This document shows positions 1-9,401 of a DNA stretch of 64,000 nucleotides, piece by piece; the first letter of the stretch is position 1; each line of letters begins with the position of its first letter. The translations under genes and the position numbers were made by a program. This DNA comes from Leptotrichia sp. oral taxon 212 (lineage in GTDB: Bacteria; Fusobacteriota; Fusobacteriia; Fusobacteriales; Leptotrichiaceae), in the NCBI RefSeq assembly GCF_001274535.1, contig NZ_CP012410.1, positions 1,709,126-1,773,125 of the forward strand, written 5' to 3'. Below the pieces are notes generated by a model that was given only the letters and a program-made list of their open reading frames with translations, did no database searches and was not told the origin of the DNA.

Positions 1-1003
1 ATATCGGCATCGTTCCTGAAGAAGCTAGTGACTTCAGTATTGTACTTAATCCATAGTAGGAATATCCTATTATTACTGAAAGTCCTATATTTACAGCCGC
101 TCCTCCTCTTACATATCTACTTCCAAGTGACAATCCTATAAAGCACATTATAAAAGAAGACAGTGCAAATGATATTCTATAGTAAAAATCTATTCTCATT
201 GCTGTTGAATCTGCTCCAACTCTTGTAAAATAAACTATTTTTTCTCTCAGTTCAGGCATTGTAAGATTTTTAGCCGCTACAGCCTCAGCAAGTATATCAT
301 CTATAGGAAGCTTAAACTTAAAATTATTTGTATCTGCCGGCTGTGTTGAATTTGTAACTCCATCATGTTCCTTAAGATTTTCAAATGTCCACTCATTTGT
401 CTTAGGATTTATTTTACCTGAAGTTGCAGTATATATTTTGCTTATTCCTTTAAATCCTTCTTTCATCTTTATTATTTCTATTTCCCTCATTATTCCTTCT
501 TTTTTATTTGTATAGCCTGCATACAGTATGGTATCCTTTTTTTCCCTTACCATTATAAATTTTTTTTCAACTTTTACTGGTTCAGAATTTTCTATTTTCA
601 ATATTTTCATATTATTTTTCTTAGTATTGGATTTACCCAGTGTATCATAATTTATCCAAAGTACTGTAGTACTGACTAAAACAGAAAATATTATTGGATA
701 CATTGCTACTCTTAAGAAACTTATACCACTTGTTTTCATAGCAGTTATTTCAAGCTGTTTCGCCATTTTACTTATACATAACAGGCTTCCAAGTAGAACT
801 CCTAAAGGAGCTGTATTTGTAACAATTTCAGGAATTCCATATGCCAGATACTTCATAGATTCCTTTACTGTAAATTTTCCATCCATTATCCATCCTGTAA
901 GGTTTATACTTTCTGCAAGTAAAAAAATTAGAAAGAACATCATCATTCCAAGAAAAAAACTTTTTACATAATTCACAATTATATATTTATCTAATTTATT
1001 CAT
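1..1003 (-). CDS. lptG: LptG-type LPS export permease (C-terminus cut by window edge)
   Basis: Inner-membrane permease of the LptBFG complex that extracts lipopolysaccharide from the inner membrane. The frame is open from an ATG at 1003 to the left window edge, so the C-terminus is missing. It starts MNKLDKYIIVNYVKSFFLGM, has a first membrane helix at about residues 12-32, then a segment with ISKMAKQLEITAMKTSGIS, the LptF/G coupling-helix region that contacts LptB, then a periplasmic beta domain. Only 4 bp separate it from the lptF stop and its ribosome site lies in the lptF end. Partner lptB is at 9402-10136. LptG rather than a second LptF is inferred from gene order. Confidence 0.9.
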   Translation of the reverse strand, partial: MNKLDKYIIVNYVKSFFLGMMMFFLIFLLAESINLTGWIMDGKFTVKESMKYLAYGIPEIVTNTAPLGVLLGSLLCISKMAKQLEITAMKTSGISFLRVAMYPIIFSVLVSTTVLWINYDTLGKSNTKKNNMKILKIENSEPVKVEKKFIMVREKKDTILYAGYTNKKEGIMREIEIIKMKEGFKGISKIYTATSGKINPKTNEWTFENLKEHDGVTNSTQPADTNNFKFKLPIDDILAEAVAAKNLTMPELREKIVYFTRVGADSTAMRIDFYYRISFALSSFIMCFIGLSLGSRYVRGGAAVNIGLSVIIGYSYYGLSTILKSLASSGTMPI

Positions 1004-1007
1004 TTAT

Positions 1008-2111
1008 TTAATTTCTCCTGTACTTTTTTATCGAAAAATAAACACATAGAATAAGAAGTATCGTATTTGGTACCCACATTGCAATATTGACAGGTATATT
1101 ATTTTTTAAAACCATTACTTTAGCATAGTTTACAATAGCTATATATGCAAATATTACAATAAGGCTTATTCCAAAACTTATTCCTCTTCCACTTCTTCTA
1201 TGTCCAACTGAAAGCAATACACCTAACCAACATAAAAGAGTACTCGCAAGTGGTCCTATAAGCCTTTGATATATTTCTATAAGGGCTTTCAGTGCAGTTT
1301 CCCTCATTTCAGGTATTTTTATATTCTGATCATGAAACTGTTTCAGTTCTTTTATGTTCATTTCACTACGGCTTTTATTATATTCCTTATTCTTATTCTT
1401 GAAAAATGTCGAAATAGGAATTTCCTGTTCCTTATATTCTGCTGCAACCTGACTGTTACCTTCTTTATCAAATGAATATCCTTTTACATTTTTTAAAACT
1501 ATTACTCCCGGATCAAATCTTGCATTTTCAGCTAGAAATATTACAGGATAAGGATTATCTCCCTGTTTATTCAATATAAGGAAGTTTTTTGCATTTGCCT
1601 TTTCATTGTCTACTTCATCTATATAAAATCCAAATCCACTTTCAGGATTTGTAAGAAATATTTTTTCTTCTGTCAGCGAACTCGGTTTTGTAGCCAGCAC
1701 AGCTTTTGTCTGGGCATTTATATTTTCCAGTGCCCTGGGATTTACAAATATTTCCAGTCCCAGTCCTATAAATGTAAGTATAAGCCCAAATATAAAAGCC
1801 GGTCTTATTATTCTGAAAAGTCCTATTCCTGATCCTTCCATTGCTATAAGCTCATTTGTTTCTGACAACCCGCCGTAAACAAGCATCACACCAAGAAAAG
1901 CACCCATTGGTATTGTCTGGACGAGTATGCCTGGAACTGCATAAAAAAAGTAATCAATTATGGACATAAATGGCAAATCACTTGCAAACAGTCTTTCCAT
2001 TACTTCCATAACTACATTTAACATCAATATAAATGTAAATATACTTATCCCAAATATGGATGGTAATATTAGTGAACTATAAATATATCTGTCAATTATT
2101 TTTATTTTCAT
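1008..2111 (-). CDS. lptF: LptF-type LPS export permease
   Basis: Second permease subunit of the LptBFG lipopolysaccharide exporter. It has helices at about residues 10-35, 55-75 and 100-120, the coupling segment GGLSETNELIAMEGSGIG near residue 85, a periplasmic domain from about 130 to 265, and three C-terminal helices. About 367 residues is normal for the family. The frame extends two codons further (2117), but AAGGA lies 8 nt before the ATG at 2111 and only 2 nt before the first one, so 2111 is preferred. It sits between cvpA-like and lptG genes in a short-spaced minus-strand group. Confidence 0.93.
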   Translation of the reverse strand: MKIKIIDRYIYSSLILPSIFGISIFTFILMLNVVMEVMERLFASDLPFMSIIDYFFYAVPGILVQTIPMGAFLGVMLVYGGLSETNELIAMEGSGIGLFRIIRPAFIFGLILTFIGLGLEIFVNPRALENINAQTKAVLATKPSSLTEEKIFLTNPESGFGFYIDEVDNEKANAKNFLILNKQGDNPYPVIFLAENARFDPGVIVLKNVKGYSFDKEGNSQVAAEYKEQEIPISTFFKNKNKEYNKSRSEMNIKELKQFHDQNIKIPEMRETALKALIEIYQRLIGPLASTLLCWLGVLLSVGHRRSGRGISFGISLIVIFAYIAIVNYAKVMVLKNNIPVNIAMWVPNTILLILCVYFSIKKYRRN

Positions 2112-2140
2112 TTTCATATTCCTTTTATTATTTTATATTT

Positions 2141-2716
2141 TTATTTAATGTTATTTATTTTTTTCTCTTCTTTCAAAGTTCTTAAAACATTGTTTTCTAT
2201 TTCTTTTTCTTTTATTTTTCTTCTATATGAATTTACATCCTTTTGAATAAATTCAGGAAATCCCTGAGAATAACCATATATATATTCTGTTATTTTTGAA
2301 ATCAGGATACTTTTATCCCTTATTTCCTTAAGTCTTTTACTGTATGATGAACCTACCAGTACTACTATGTATATAATAAAAATTATAAAAGTTGTCTTTA
2401 ATACTCCTAGCACTCCTCCAAGAAATTCATTGTAATTACTTAATTTTATACTTTTTAAAAATTTTTTGGCGAACAGCAGTATGATTGATAACAATAAATA
2501 CAACACAACAAATATTATAAAAAAATTATTTATTTCGTCCTTTGAAATATTATCATCAAGCTTAAAAAGAAATTTTATGGCATTGTATGAATATTTCATA
2601 AGAAACATCAATAAAATATATTTAAAACAGCAAAAAAACTCATACATAAAGCCTCTCTTCATTCCGAGTATAAAAAATATGACTATTAATGATACTGATA
2701 GAATTTCAAAAAACAT
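2141..2716 (-). CDS. CvpA family membrane protein
   Basis: Small integral membrane protein with about four hydrophobic segments in the first 130 residues and a lysine/glutamate-rich cytoplasmic tail. The N-terminal hydrophobic stretch followed by GMKRGFMYEFF matches the start of the CvpA (colicin V production) family; the molecular role of this family is not well settled. The frame opens with a GTG at 2725 that abuts the ribosome site, so the ATG at 2716, 8 nt after AAGGAGG, is preferred (191 residues). Lies 24 bp upstream of lptF and 34 bp downstream of alr, probably in the same transcript. Confidence 0.75.
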   Translation of the reverse strand: MFFEILSVSLIVIFFILGMKRGFMYEFFCCFKYILLMFLMKYSYNAIKFLFKLDDNISKDEINNFFIIFVVLYLLLSIILLFAKKFLKSIKLSNYNEFLGGVLGVLKTTFIIFIIYIVVLVGSSYSKRLKEIRDKSILISKITEYIYGYSQGFPEFIQKDVNSYRRKIKEKEIENNVLRTLKEEKKINNIK

Positions 2717-2750
2717 ACTGTTCACCTCCTTTACAGTAATTCCTATATGT

Positions 2751-3830
2751 TTATTTATAAACTCTTGGAACTCTGCTACTTATTCCACATAAAATTTCAT
2801 AGGATATTGTATTACATAAATCTGCAACTTCTACTATATTAATATTTTTCCCAAAAAATTCTACAACATCTCCTTTTTTTGCACTTTCTGCCAATTCTTC
2901 CGGAATCAGCATCATCAGCTGATCCATGCAGACTCTTCCTATTATGTTGCATCTATGACCTTTATAATATACATAACCTTTATTTGATAAATCTCTTCTC
3001 ACTCCATCAGCATAGCCAATTGATACAGTTGCAACCGTATCTCCTTTTTTTGCCATGTAAGTGTTTCCATAACTAATAAAACTGTCCTTATGCAATTTTT
3101 TTATATGACTTATCTTTGCATACAGTGACATTACAGGTTTAAATTTATATGGAAGCGTCTCTTCTTCCGTCACTCCTCCATAAAGAATAATCCCAGTTCT
3201 TACAAAATCATATTCACTGTCATGGTACTTCAGACTTCCAAAACTGTTAAGAATGTGTCTGTATTTTACAGACTTTATTTCCTTCATTATATTTTCACTT
3301 ATTTCCTTGAATCTTTTTTCCTGTAATTTTGTATAATCTTCGTCTGAATCTGAAGAAGAAAAATGTGAAAATACTCCCGTTGCATTCACATATTTACAGT
3401 TTTTAAGTTTTTCTATCAATTCTGGAATTTCATCTTCCTGAAAACCTACTCTTCCCATCCCTGTATCAATTTTTAGAAAAACATCTACATTAATTCCTTT
3501 TTTTTCAATATATTCTATTTCCTCAAAATCCGTTATCATAAAATAAATATTTCTATCTAAAATTTTACTCATATATTCATTTTCAATAGGACCTAAAATA
3601 AGTATTGTTACTTCACTATTTATTTGCCTTATTTTCAATGCCTCTTCAACTGTAGCCACTGCAAAATTTTTTATTCCTATTTTTATGAGAGCTTTACATA
3701 TTTCTGTTATTCCATGTCCATATGCATTGGCTTTTATAACTGCCATTATTTTCTCTTTTAAAATTATTTTTTCAAGCTCTTTTATATTTTCATATAAATT
3801 ATCAATATTTATTTCTGCCCAGCAACGCAT
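2751..3830 (-). CDS. alr: Alanine racemase
   Basis: PLP enzyme that interconverts L- and D-alanine and supplies D-Ala for peptidoglycan. The N-terminal barrel carries AVIKANAYGHG at about residues 33-43, whose lysine forms the PLP Schiff base. KIDTGMGRVGF is the conserved barrel segment, and the C-terminal domain contains SYGNTYMAKKGD, ATVSIGYADGVRR and GRVCMDQLMM, including the catalytic-tyrosine region. About 359 residues is normal. The GTG at 3839 overlaps the ribosome site; the ATG at 3830 sits 8 nt behind AGAAGG and is preferred. First gene of the alr-cvpA-lptFG group, separated from secF by a repeat region. Confidence 0.96.
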   Translation of the reverse strand: MRCWAEINIDNLYENIKELEKIILKEKIMAVIKANAYGHGITEICKALIKIGIKNFAVATVEEALKIRQINSEVTILILGPIENEYMSKILDRNIYFMITDFEEIEYIEKKGINVDVFLKIDTGMGRVGFQEDEIPELIEKLKNCKYVNATGVFSHFSSSDSDEDYTKLQEKRFKEISENIMKEIKSVKYRHILNSFGSLKYHDSEYDFVRTGIILYGGVTEEETLPYKFKPVMSLYAKISHIKKLHKDSFISYGNTYMAKKGDTVATVSIGYADGVRRDLSNKGYVYYKGHRCNIIGRVCMDQLMMLIPEELAESAKKGDVVEFFGKNINIVEVADLCNTISYEILCGISSRVPRVYK

Positions 3831-3906
3831 TTCTTTCACCTTCTGAATTTATAATTTCAATTTTTTTAATCTAAAGAATCTCATAATCCCTTAAGTTATT
3901 AACTGA

Positions 3907-4066
3907 ACTGTCTCAAAACTTAAAATTTGAACGGGACTGTCTCAAAAAACTTTAAAGTGCGGATCATCTCAAAAGGAAAATTTTAAAAAATGAATAAATA
4001 TAGTTTTTATTATATTTACTTTTTGAGTCAATCCTATTCTATTACTTTTATATTTTTTGAGACAGT
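3907..4066. repeat. Nested inverted-repeat element with ACTGTCTCAAAA ends
   Basis: The secF-alr gap contains ACTGTCTCAAAA at 3907-3918, a direct second copy ACTGTCTCAAAAAA at 3936-3949 and a looser copy ending CTCAAAA at 3963-3974. The exact reverse complement TTTTTTGAGACAGT is at 4053-4066, and an inner partner TTTTGAGTCAATCC lies near 4021-4034. The 14-bp outer pair is perfect. No transposase frame lies between. It looks like a MITE or decayed insertion-sequence end; it could also form a hairpin at the secF 3' end. The element type is inferred. Confidence 0.65.
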
Positions 4067-4076
4067 ATCAGTTATG

Positions 4077-5051
4077 CTATACTAATACTTTTTCCTCTGC
4101 ATCATAACCATTTATAGTTTTAACTGATTTTTTCTTTTCATCATTTCTGTTATCTTTCTTTTTAACTTTTCTGAATTTTCTCATCAGATAAACTAACGGA
4201 CTTGCTACAAATATTGAAGAATATGTTCCAAAAACCATTCCAATGAACAGAGTCATATTAAATGTTCTTAAGGATTCTCCTCCAAATATGAGCAATATTA
4301 CGACTGAAAATAATGTTGTAATTGATGTATAAAGCGATCTCATGCATACCTGATTTACACTTATCTCTATAATTTCTTCAAAACTTTTCTTGTTATGCTT
4401 TTCTTTTTCATTTTTCTTGTCATTTTCCCTTATCCTGTCAAATATTACAATCGTATCATTTATCGAATAACCTAGGATAGTAAGTATTGCCGCTATAAAT
4501 GGCGTATCCACTTCGTATCTCAGCAATGCTATCAGCCCAATTGAGATTATTACATCGTGTAATAACGACAATATTCCAGCTACTGCATAGATAAACTCAA
4601 ATCTTACTGTTACATAGATTACAATAAGTATACTTCCTATTATTAAAGCCCATACTGCATTTCTTGTCAGCTCTTTTCCTATTGTAGCTCCGACAGTATC
4701 GTATCTTACAATTTCATATTTTCCAGTTTTTTCTGTTAATTTATTTAACAGATTACTTTTCTGTACTTCAGAAAGCTGTCCTGTTCTAAGAATCATTGTA
4801 TTATCATCACTTGAAATCTGTACTTTCTTTTTTCCAAGCTCCGGTATATCATTAGTCAGATTATCCAGTGCCTTATTTATTACATCCTTATTCACGGTTT
4901 TTTCATACTTAACCTGTAACAGATCTCCACCTTTAAAGTCAATTCCAAGATTCAGTCCTATCGTAAGGAAGAATATTAGTGACAATACTACCATTAAAAT
5001 TGAAAATCCTATGTAAATATTTTTATAACGTATTACTTTCAAATTTACCAT
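4077..5051 (-). CDS. secF: Protein translocase subunit SecF
   Basis: Sec accessory membrane protein that, with SecD, uses the proton-motive force to help pull secreted proteins across the inner membrane. It has an N-terminal helix (about residues 12-30), the periplasmic segment beginning GLNLGIDFKGGDLLQV, and a five-helix RND-like bundle from about residue 130 to 290 with TILGYSINDTIVIFDRIREN, the SecF signature. The C-terminus is a lysine-rich tail. The ATG at 5051 lies 7 nt behind GGAGGG and overlaps the secD 3' end by 29 bp, so the two are probably translationally coupled. Confidence 0.96.
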   Translation of the reverse strand: MVNLKVIRYKNIYIGFSILMVVLSLIFFLTIGLNLGIDFKGGDLLQVKYEKTVNKDVINKALDNLTNDIPELGKKKVQISSDDNTMILRTGQLSEVQKSNLLNKLTEKTGKYEIVRYDTVGATIGKELTRNAVWALIIGSILIVIYVTVRFEFIYAVAGILSLLHDVIISIGLIALLRYEVDTPFIAAILTILGYSINDTIVIFDRIRENDKKNEKEKHNKKSFEEIIEISVNQVCMRSLYTSITTLFSVVILLIFGGESLRTFNMTLFIGMVFGTYSSIFVASPLVYLMRKFRKVKKKDNRNDEKKKSVKTINGYDAEEKVLV

Positions 5052-6252
5052 CTTTTATCCCTCCCCAAAATAGTTTTTCTTTTTTTATTTTAAAATTATC
5101 TATTACAAAGTGCATAAACAGTTTTGTTATAAATATTGCTGTAAGCATTGTTATCATTACCCCTAAAGACAATGTTACCGCAAATCCCCTTACAGGCCCT
5201 GTTCCAAAGAAGAATAGAACTGCCGCTATTAATAATGTAGTAAGGTTCCCATCAATTATTGCAGGAAGACCATTTTCAAACCCTTTTTCCACTGCATCGT
5301 CAATACTGTATCCTTTAGCCAGCTCTTCCTTAATTCTTTCAAATGTAATAACATTCGCATCAACTGCCATTCCAAGTGTCAGTATAAATCCTGCTATTCC
5401 AGGCAATGTCAGAGTCGATCCTACCAGACTCAATGATGCCAGTACTAAAAATCCATATATTGCAAGCACGACATCTGCAATCAACCCAGGGATTTTATAT
5501 ATTACAAACATGAATATTGATATTGCTATCATTGCCAGTATTCCTGCAAACTGTGTCTGTTTTATGGATTCAACACCAAGAGTTGCTCCCACTGTTCTGA
5601 CTTCAAGTATTTTTATACTTACAGGTAGTGCTCCTGATTTTAGAAGATTTGTAATATTTTTAGCATCTTCACGGGTATTTGTAGTAATCTGACCTCTTCC
5701 TCCAGGTATCTCAGAGTTTATTACCGGTGCAGACTGTTCCTTACCATCAAGCATTATTGCAAGAGGTTTTCCTATATTTTCTCTTGTAATTTTTGCAAAA
5801 ACTTCCGCTCCTTTACCATCAAGCGTGAAATCAACTGCGGGACGGCCAAATTCTCCCTGAGAAAGTACTGCTGTTTTTATAGCTGAACCTTCAAGTAAAG
5901 TAGGACCATATGTTCCATCCTGATTTTTTATTTTAAATTCCAGTTTTGCCGTTGTCCCTATAAGTTCCACAGCCTTCTGGGAATCCTTTATTCCGGCAAG
6001 TTCCACTATCAGTCTGTCATTTCCGCTTATTTGGATTACAGGTTCCGTTACTCCCAGACCATCTACCCTTCTTTCAATTATATCCCTTACTTTTTCCATT
6101 GTATCTGATTCAATTTTTCCCTGTGCCTGAAGCACTACTGATGTTCCACCTCTCAAGTCCAGCCCCAGCTTTATTTTATTAAAATAAAGTATTACAGCAG
6201 GAACTATGAGTATGACTAAAAGCCATAAATACTGTGTTTTTCTGTTCTTCAT
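5023..6252 (-). CDS. secD: Protein translocase subunit SecD
   Basis: Partner of SecF in the Sec holotranslocon. An N-terminal helix at about residues 8-25 is followed by KLGLDLRGGTSVVLQ, a periplasmic region with ERRVDGLGVTEPVIQ, then the SecD membrane core with LTLGMAVDANVITFERIKEE at about 290-310 and GTGPVRGFAVTLSLG near the end. At 409 residues it is shorter than the roughly 600-residue enterobacterial SecD and has only the compact periplasmic domain. Stop overlaps secF; upstream neighbour is ruvX, 49 bp away. Confidence 0.96.
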   Translation of the reverse strand: MKNRKTQYLWLLVILIVPAVILYFNKIKLGLDLRGGTSVVLQAQGKIESDTMEKVRDIIERRVDGLGVTEPVIQISGNDRLIVELAGIKDSQKAVELIGTTAKLEFKIKNQDGTYGPTLLEGSAIKTAVLSQGEFGRPAVDFTLDGKGAEVFAKITRENIGKPLAIMLDGKEQSAPVINSEIPGGRGQITTNTREDAKNITNLLKSGALPVSIKILEVRTVGATLGVESIKQTQFAGILAMIAISIFMFVIYKIPGLIADVVLAIYGFLVLASLSLVGSTLTLPGIAGFILTLGMAVDANVITFERIKEELAKGYSIDDAVEKGFENGLPAIIDGNLTTLLIAAVLFFFGTGPVRGFAVTLSLGVMITMLTAIFITKLFMHFVIDNFKIKKEKLFWGGIKDGKFESNTL

Positions 6253-6301
6253 TATCTTCCTTTCCCAAATTTCTATTTGTTTTATATAATAATCTATTAA
6301 A

Positions 6302-6718
6302 TTATTTCAATGTATCAAGATATTTCTGAAGTATTATTGAAGCTGCAACCATATCCACCACTTTTCTTCTTTCCTTACCATTTTTTTTTGAATAGTTTTT
6401 CAGGTAATGTTCCGCTTCTGTCGTTGTGTATCTTTCATCTACAGCTATAACTTCTATTCTTTCTATTTTTTCTTTCATTTCAGAAATAAATTTTTCTACC
6501 TTTTCAGCCTGTAAATTTTTCGTTCCATCCAGGCTTTTCGGCATTCCTACTACAATTTTCCTAGTTCCCTCATCAGAAAGTATTTCCTTTATTCTTTCTA
6601 TGGGATCTGTAACATTTCTGTCTATTACTTCAAGGGCTGTCGCAAGAATTCCCAGAGGATCACACTTGGCAACCCCTATTCTGACATCTCCGACATCAAG
6701 CCCTATAAATTTTTTCAT
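6302..6718 (-). CDS. ruvX: RuvX/YqgF family putative Holliday-junction resolvase
   Basis: RNase H-fold protein of the YqgF/RuvX family, implicated in Holliday-junction resolution and pre-16S rRNA end maturation. It shows the N-terminal GLDVGDVRIGVAKCDP with the first catalytic aspartate, GMPKSLDGTKN in the middle, VDERYTTTEAE with the catalytic D/E pair, and a late aspartate in VVDMVAASIILQ. About 138 residues is typical. The frame opens at TTG 6724; the ATG at 6718 behind GAGAGG is preferred. Sits between alaS and secD; alaS-ruvX adjacency is common in bacteria. Confidence 0.92.
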   Translation of the reverse strand: MKKFIGLDVGDVRIGVAKCDPLGILATALEVIDRNVTDPIERIKEILSDEGTRKIVVGMPKSLDGTKNLQAEKVEKFISEMKEKIERIEVIAVDERYTTTEAEHYLKNYSKKNGKERRKVVDMVAASIILQKYLDTLK

Positions 6719-6759
6719 TTTCAAATATCCTCTCGTTTTCTTCTAGTAATATCAGTAAT

Positions 6760-9372
6760 TTAAGACAACTGAGAAACTATGTATTCAAAGGCTTTTTCAA
6801 CTGCCTGTCCTACAGCGTTTCCATCTTTTCCACCCGCCTGAGCAAAATCAGGTCTTCCGCCACCGTTTCCACCTGTAACCTGTGCAGCAACTTTAACAAT
6901 GTCCCCTGCCTTTACTTTAGAAATAAGATCTTTAGTTACTCCTGCCACAAAAATGGCTTTTTCATTATCTGAACCAAGTATAATTACTCCACTTTGAAGT
7001 TTTTCCTTTCCTCTATCCACTATTTCCTTCAGTTCATCAATACTCTTATTTTCAAATGACTTCTTTAGAACTTTTATTCCATTTACTGTATCTACATTTT
7101 CAAGAAGTTCATTAATTTCATATTTTACAAGTTTTGCCTGTAACTGCTCAAAAGATTTTAAGGCTGCCTTTGCATCGGAAATATATTTTTCTACGATATC
7201 TACCACATTTCTTTCATCTGTTTTAAGCATACCTGCTATTTTATCCAGTTTCTCTTCCAGATTATTTACATAACTTAAGCTCTTATGCCCTGTAGTTGCA
7301 GTTATTCTACGTGTTCCCGAGGCTATTCCGCTTTCTGATTCGATATTGAACAGTCCAATTTCTCCAGTTGATTTTACGTGTGCTCCTCCACAAAGCTCTA
7401 TTGAAAATTCAGGAATTTCAACTACTCTGACAACATCTCCATATTTATCTGAAAATAACGCCATTGCTCCTCTGTCTTTTGCATCCTGAATATTTTCATA
7501 TCCTATTTTTACCGGAATATTCGCAAGTATTATATTATTTGCCTCTTTTTCAATTTCATTCAGCGTTTCCCTTGAAATAGGTTCATAATGTGAGAAGTCA
7601 AATCTCAGTCTTTCATTATCAACAAGTGATCCTGACTGCTCTACATGTGTTCCCAGCTTTTCCCTAAGAACTTTATGTAATATATGTGTTGCAGTATGAT
7701 TTCTCTGGATGTCCTTTCTTCTTAAAACATCTATTTCCAGCTTCGCTTCTTTTCCCAATTCAGGTACTATTCCTCTTTCCACTTCAACCTGATGTACAAA
7801 TACATCTTTTTTCTTTGCAACACCTACAACTTTCCCAATAAATTCTCCAGATGTTACTGTTCCAGTATCTGAAACCTGTCCTCCTGATTCAGCATAGAAC
7901 GGTGTTCTGTCAAATATCATTTCATATCCGCTAATTCCGTCACTTTTTGAAACATACAGTACTTTTCCTGTATCTTCAAATTTTTCATATCCTACAAATT
8001 CTGTCTTACCGTGTTTTTCAAAAAATTCATCAATAAACTCATCTTTTATCATATCAGAAATTGTAGTTCTGCTGTCCTTTGATCTCTGAACCTGTCCTGC
8101 AAGTTTTTTCTCAAATTCCTCTTCTGATACTTCCATTCCCTGTGTTTCAACAATTAATTTTGTTAATTCAAATGGAAATCCGAAAGTATCGTATAATTTA
8201 AATGAAATATCTGATGAAAGTTCTTTTTTATTTTCCCCTTTTAGTTTAATAATTTCGCTTTCAAGAAGTTCTGTTCCATTTTTCAATGTATTTGAGAATC
8301 TTTCTTCTTCTATTTTTATTACTTTTTCTATATATTCTGCCTTTTCAGGAAGTTCAGGATATCCTTCCTTCATAGTTTCCACAACATATGAAACCAGTTT
8401 ATGAAGAAATATGTCTTCCTTTTCAAAAACCTTTCCTTTAGCCGCACTTCCTGCTCCAAACGCTCTTCTTATTATTTTTCTCAGTATATATCCTCTTCCT
8501 TCATTTGAAGGAAGAACTCCGTCACATATAAGGAATACTGACGCTCTTATGTGATCAGCTATTATTTTTACTGTCTCATCAAAGTCTTCCTTCTTTATAT
8601 CCAATACCTTTTCAATTCCCTGTATTATTGGCATAAATAAATCTGTTTCAAAATTTGTTTTCTTTTCCTGAATAACCGAGGCTATTCTTTCAATTCCTGC
8701 TCCTGTATCTATATTTTTTTCAGGAAGTGGAACCAGTGTACCGTCTTCAAGCCTATTCCATTCTGTAAATACAAGGTTCCATATTTCAAGGAACCTGTCC
8801 CCTTCATCTCCAGGTTTTGAGTTTATTTCTTCATTATTTTTACCCATATTCTGAGTGTCATAATATATTTCACTACATGGTCCACATGATCCGACAGGCC
8901 CTGCCGCCCACCAGTTATCATCTTCACCAAGTCTTACAAGTCTTTCTTTTGGTATTCCTATTTCCTCATTCCATATTCTGTATGCTTCATCATCTGTTTC
9001 GAAAACAGAAACCCATAATCTTTCTTTATCCAGTTTAAGTACTTCTGTTATATATTCCCATGACCATTCTATCGCTTCTTTTTTGAAATAATCTCCAAAC
9101 GAAAAATTTCCCAGCATCTCAAAAAATGTATGGTGTCTAGGCGTTCTCCCTACATTTTCCAGATCATTTGTTCTTATACACTTCTGATAAGTTGTAATTC
9201 TTTTAAAAGGTGCTTCCTTTTCTCCGAGAAAAAACGGTTTAAAAGGAACCATCCCTGCAACCGTAAGCAGTAAACTCTTATCATCAGGTATAAGTGATGC
9301 ACTTTCAAAATGTTTATGTTCTTTAGATTTAAAGAAATCCACAAAACTTTTTCTTAATTCATTTCCTGTCAT
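6760..9372 (-). CDS. alaS: Alanyl-tRNA synthetase
   Basis: Charges tRNA-Ala with alanine and edits mischarged Ser/Gly. The order of domains is complete: catalytic core at about residues 1-240 (opening FVDFFKSKEHKHFESASLIP, with GPCSEIYYD), tRNA-recognition region, editing domain with the metal-binding HTATH near residue 570 and CGGAH near 675, and C-terminal DHHA1-like domain with GGNGGGRPDFAQAGGKDG near 840. 870 residues is full length. No T-box-like leader is present: only 29 bp separate it from lptB, so it is transcribed with the mutS-lptB group. Confidence 0.98.
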   Translation of the reverse strand: MTGNELRKSFVDFFKSKEHKHFESASLIPDDKSLLLTVAGMVPFKPFFLGEKEAPFKRITTYQKCIRTNDLENVGRTPRHHTFFEMLGNFSFGDYFKKEAIEWSWEYITEVLKLDKERLWVSVFETDDEAYRIWNEEIGIPKERLVRLGEDDNWWAAGPVGSCGPCSEIYYDTQNMGKNNEEINSKPGDEGDRFLEIWNLVFTEWNRLEDGTLVPLPEKNIDTGAGIERIASVIQEKKTNFETDLFMPIIQGIEKVLDIKKEDFDETVKIIADHIRASVFLICDGVLPSNEGRGYILRKIIRRAFGAGSAAKGKVFEKEDIFLHKLVSYVVETMKEGYPELPEKAEYIEKVIKIEEERFSNTLKNGTELLESEIIKLKGENKKELSSDISFKLYDTFGFPFELTKLIVETQGMEVSEEEFEKKLAGQVQRSKDSRTTISDMIKDEFIDEFFEKHGKTEFVGYEKFEDTGKVLYVSKSDGISGYEMIFDRTPFYAESGGQVSDTGTVTSGEFIGKVVGVAKKKDVFVHQVEVERGIVPELGKEAKLEIDVLRRKDIQRNHTATHILHKVLREKLGTHVEQSGSLVDNERLRFDFSHYEPISRETLNEIEKEANNIILANIPVKIGYENIQDAKDRGAMALFSDKYGDVVRVVEIPEFSIELCGGAHVKSTGEIGLFNIESESGIASGTRRITATTGHKSLSYVNNLEEKLDKIAGMLKTDERNVVDIVEKYISDAKAALKSFEQLQAKLVKYEINELLENVDTVNGIKVLKKSFENKSIDELKEIVDRGKEKLQSGVIILGSDNEKAIFVAGVTKDLISKVKAGDIVKVAAQVTGGNGGGRPDFAQAGGKDGNAVGQAVEKAFEYIVSQLS

Positions 9373-9401
9373 TTAACTTCCTTTTCCTTTCCATAATTTA
9401 T

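Noticed and set aside
4979-5692. 237-residue plus-strand frame opposite secD/secF
   Set aside because: Lies antisense to two well-supported genes, no ribosome site, composition typical of a complementary-strand shadow.
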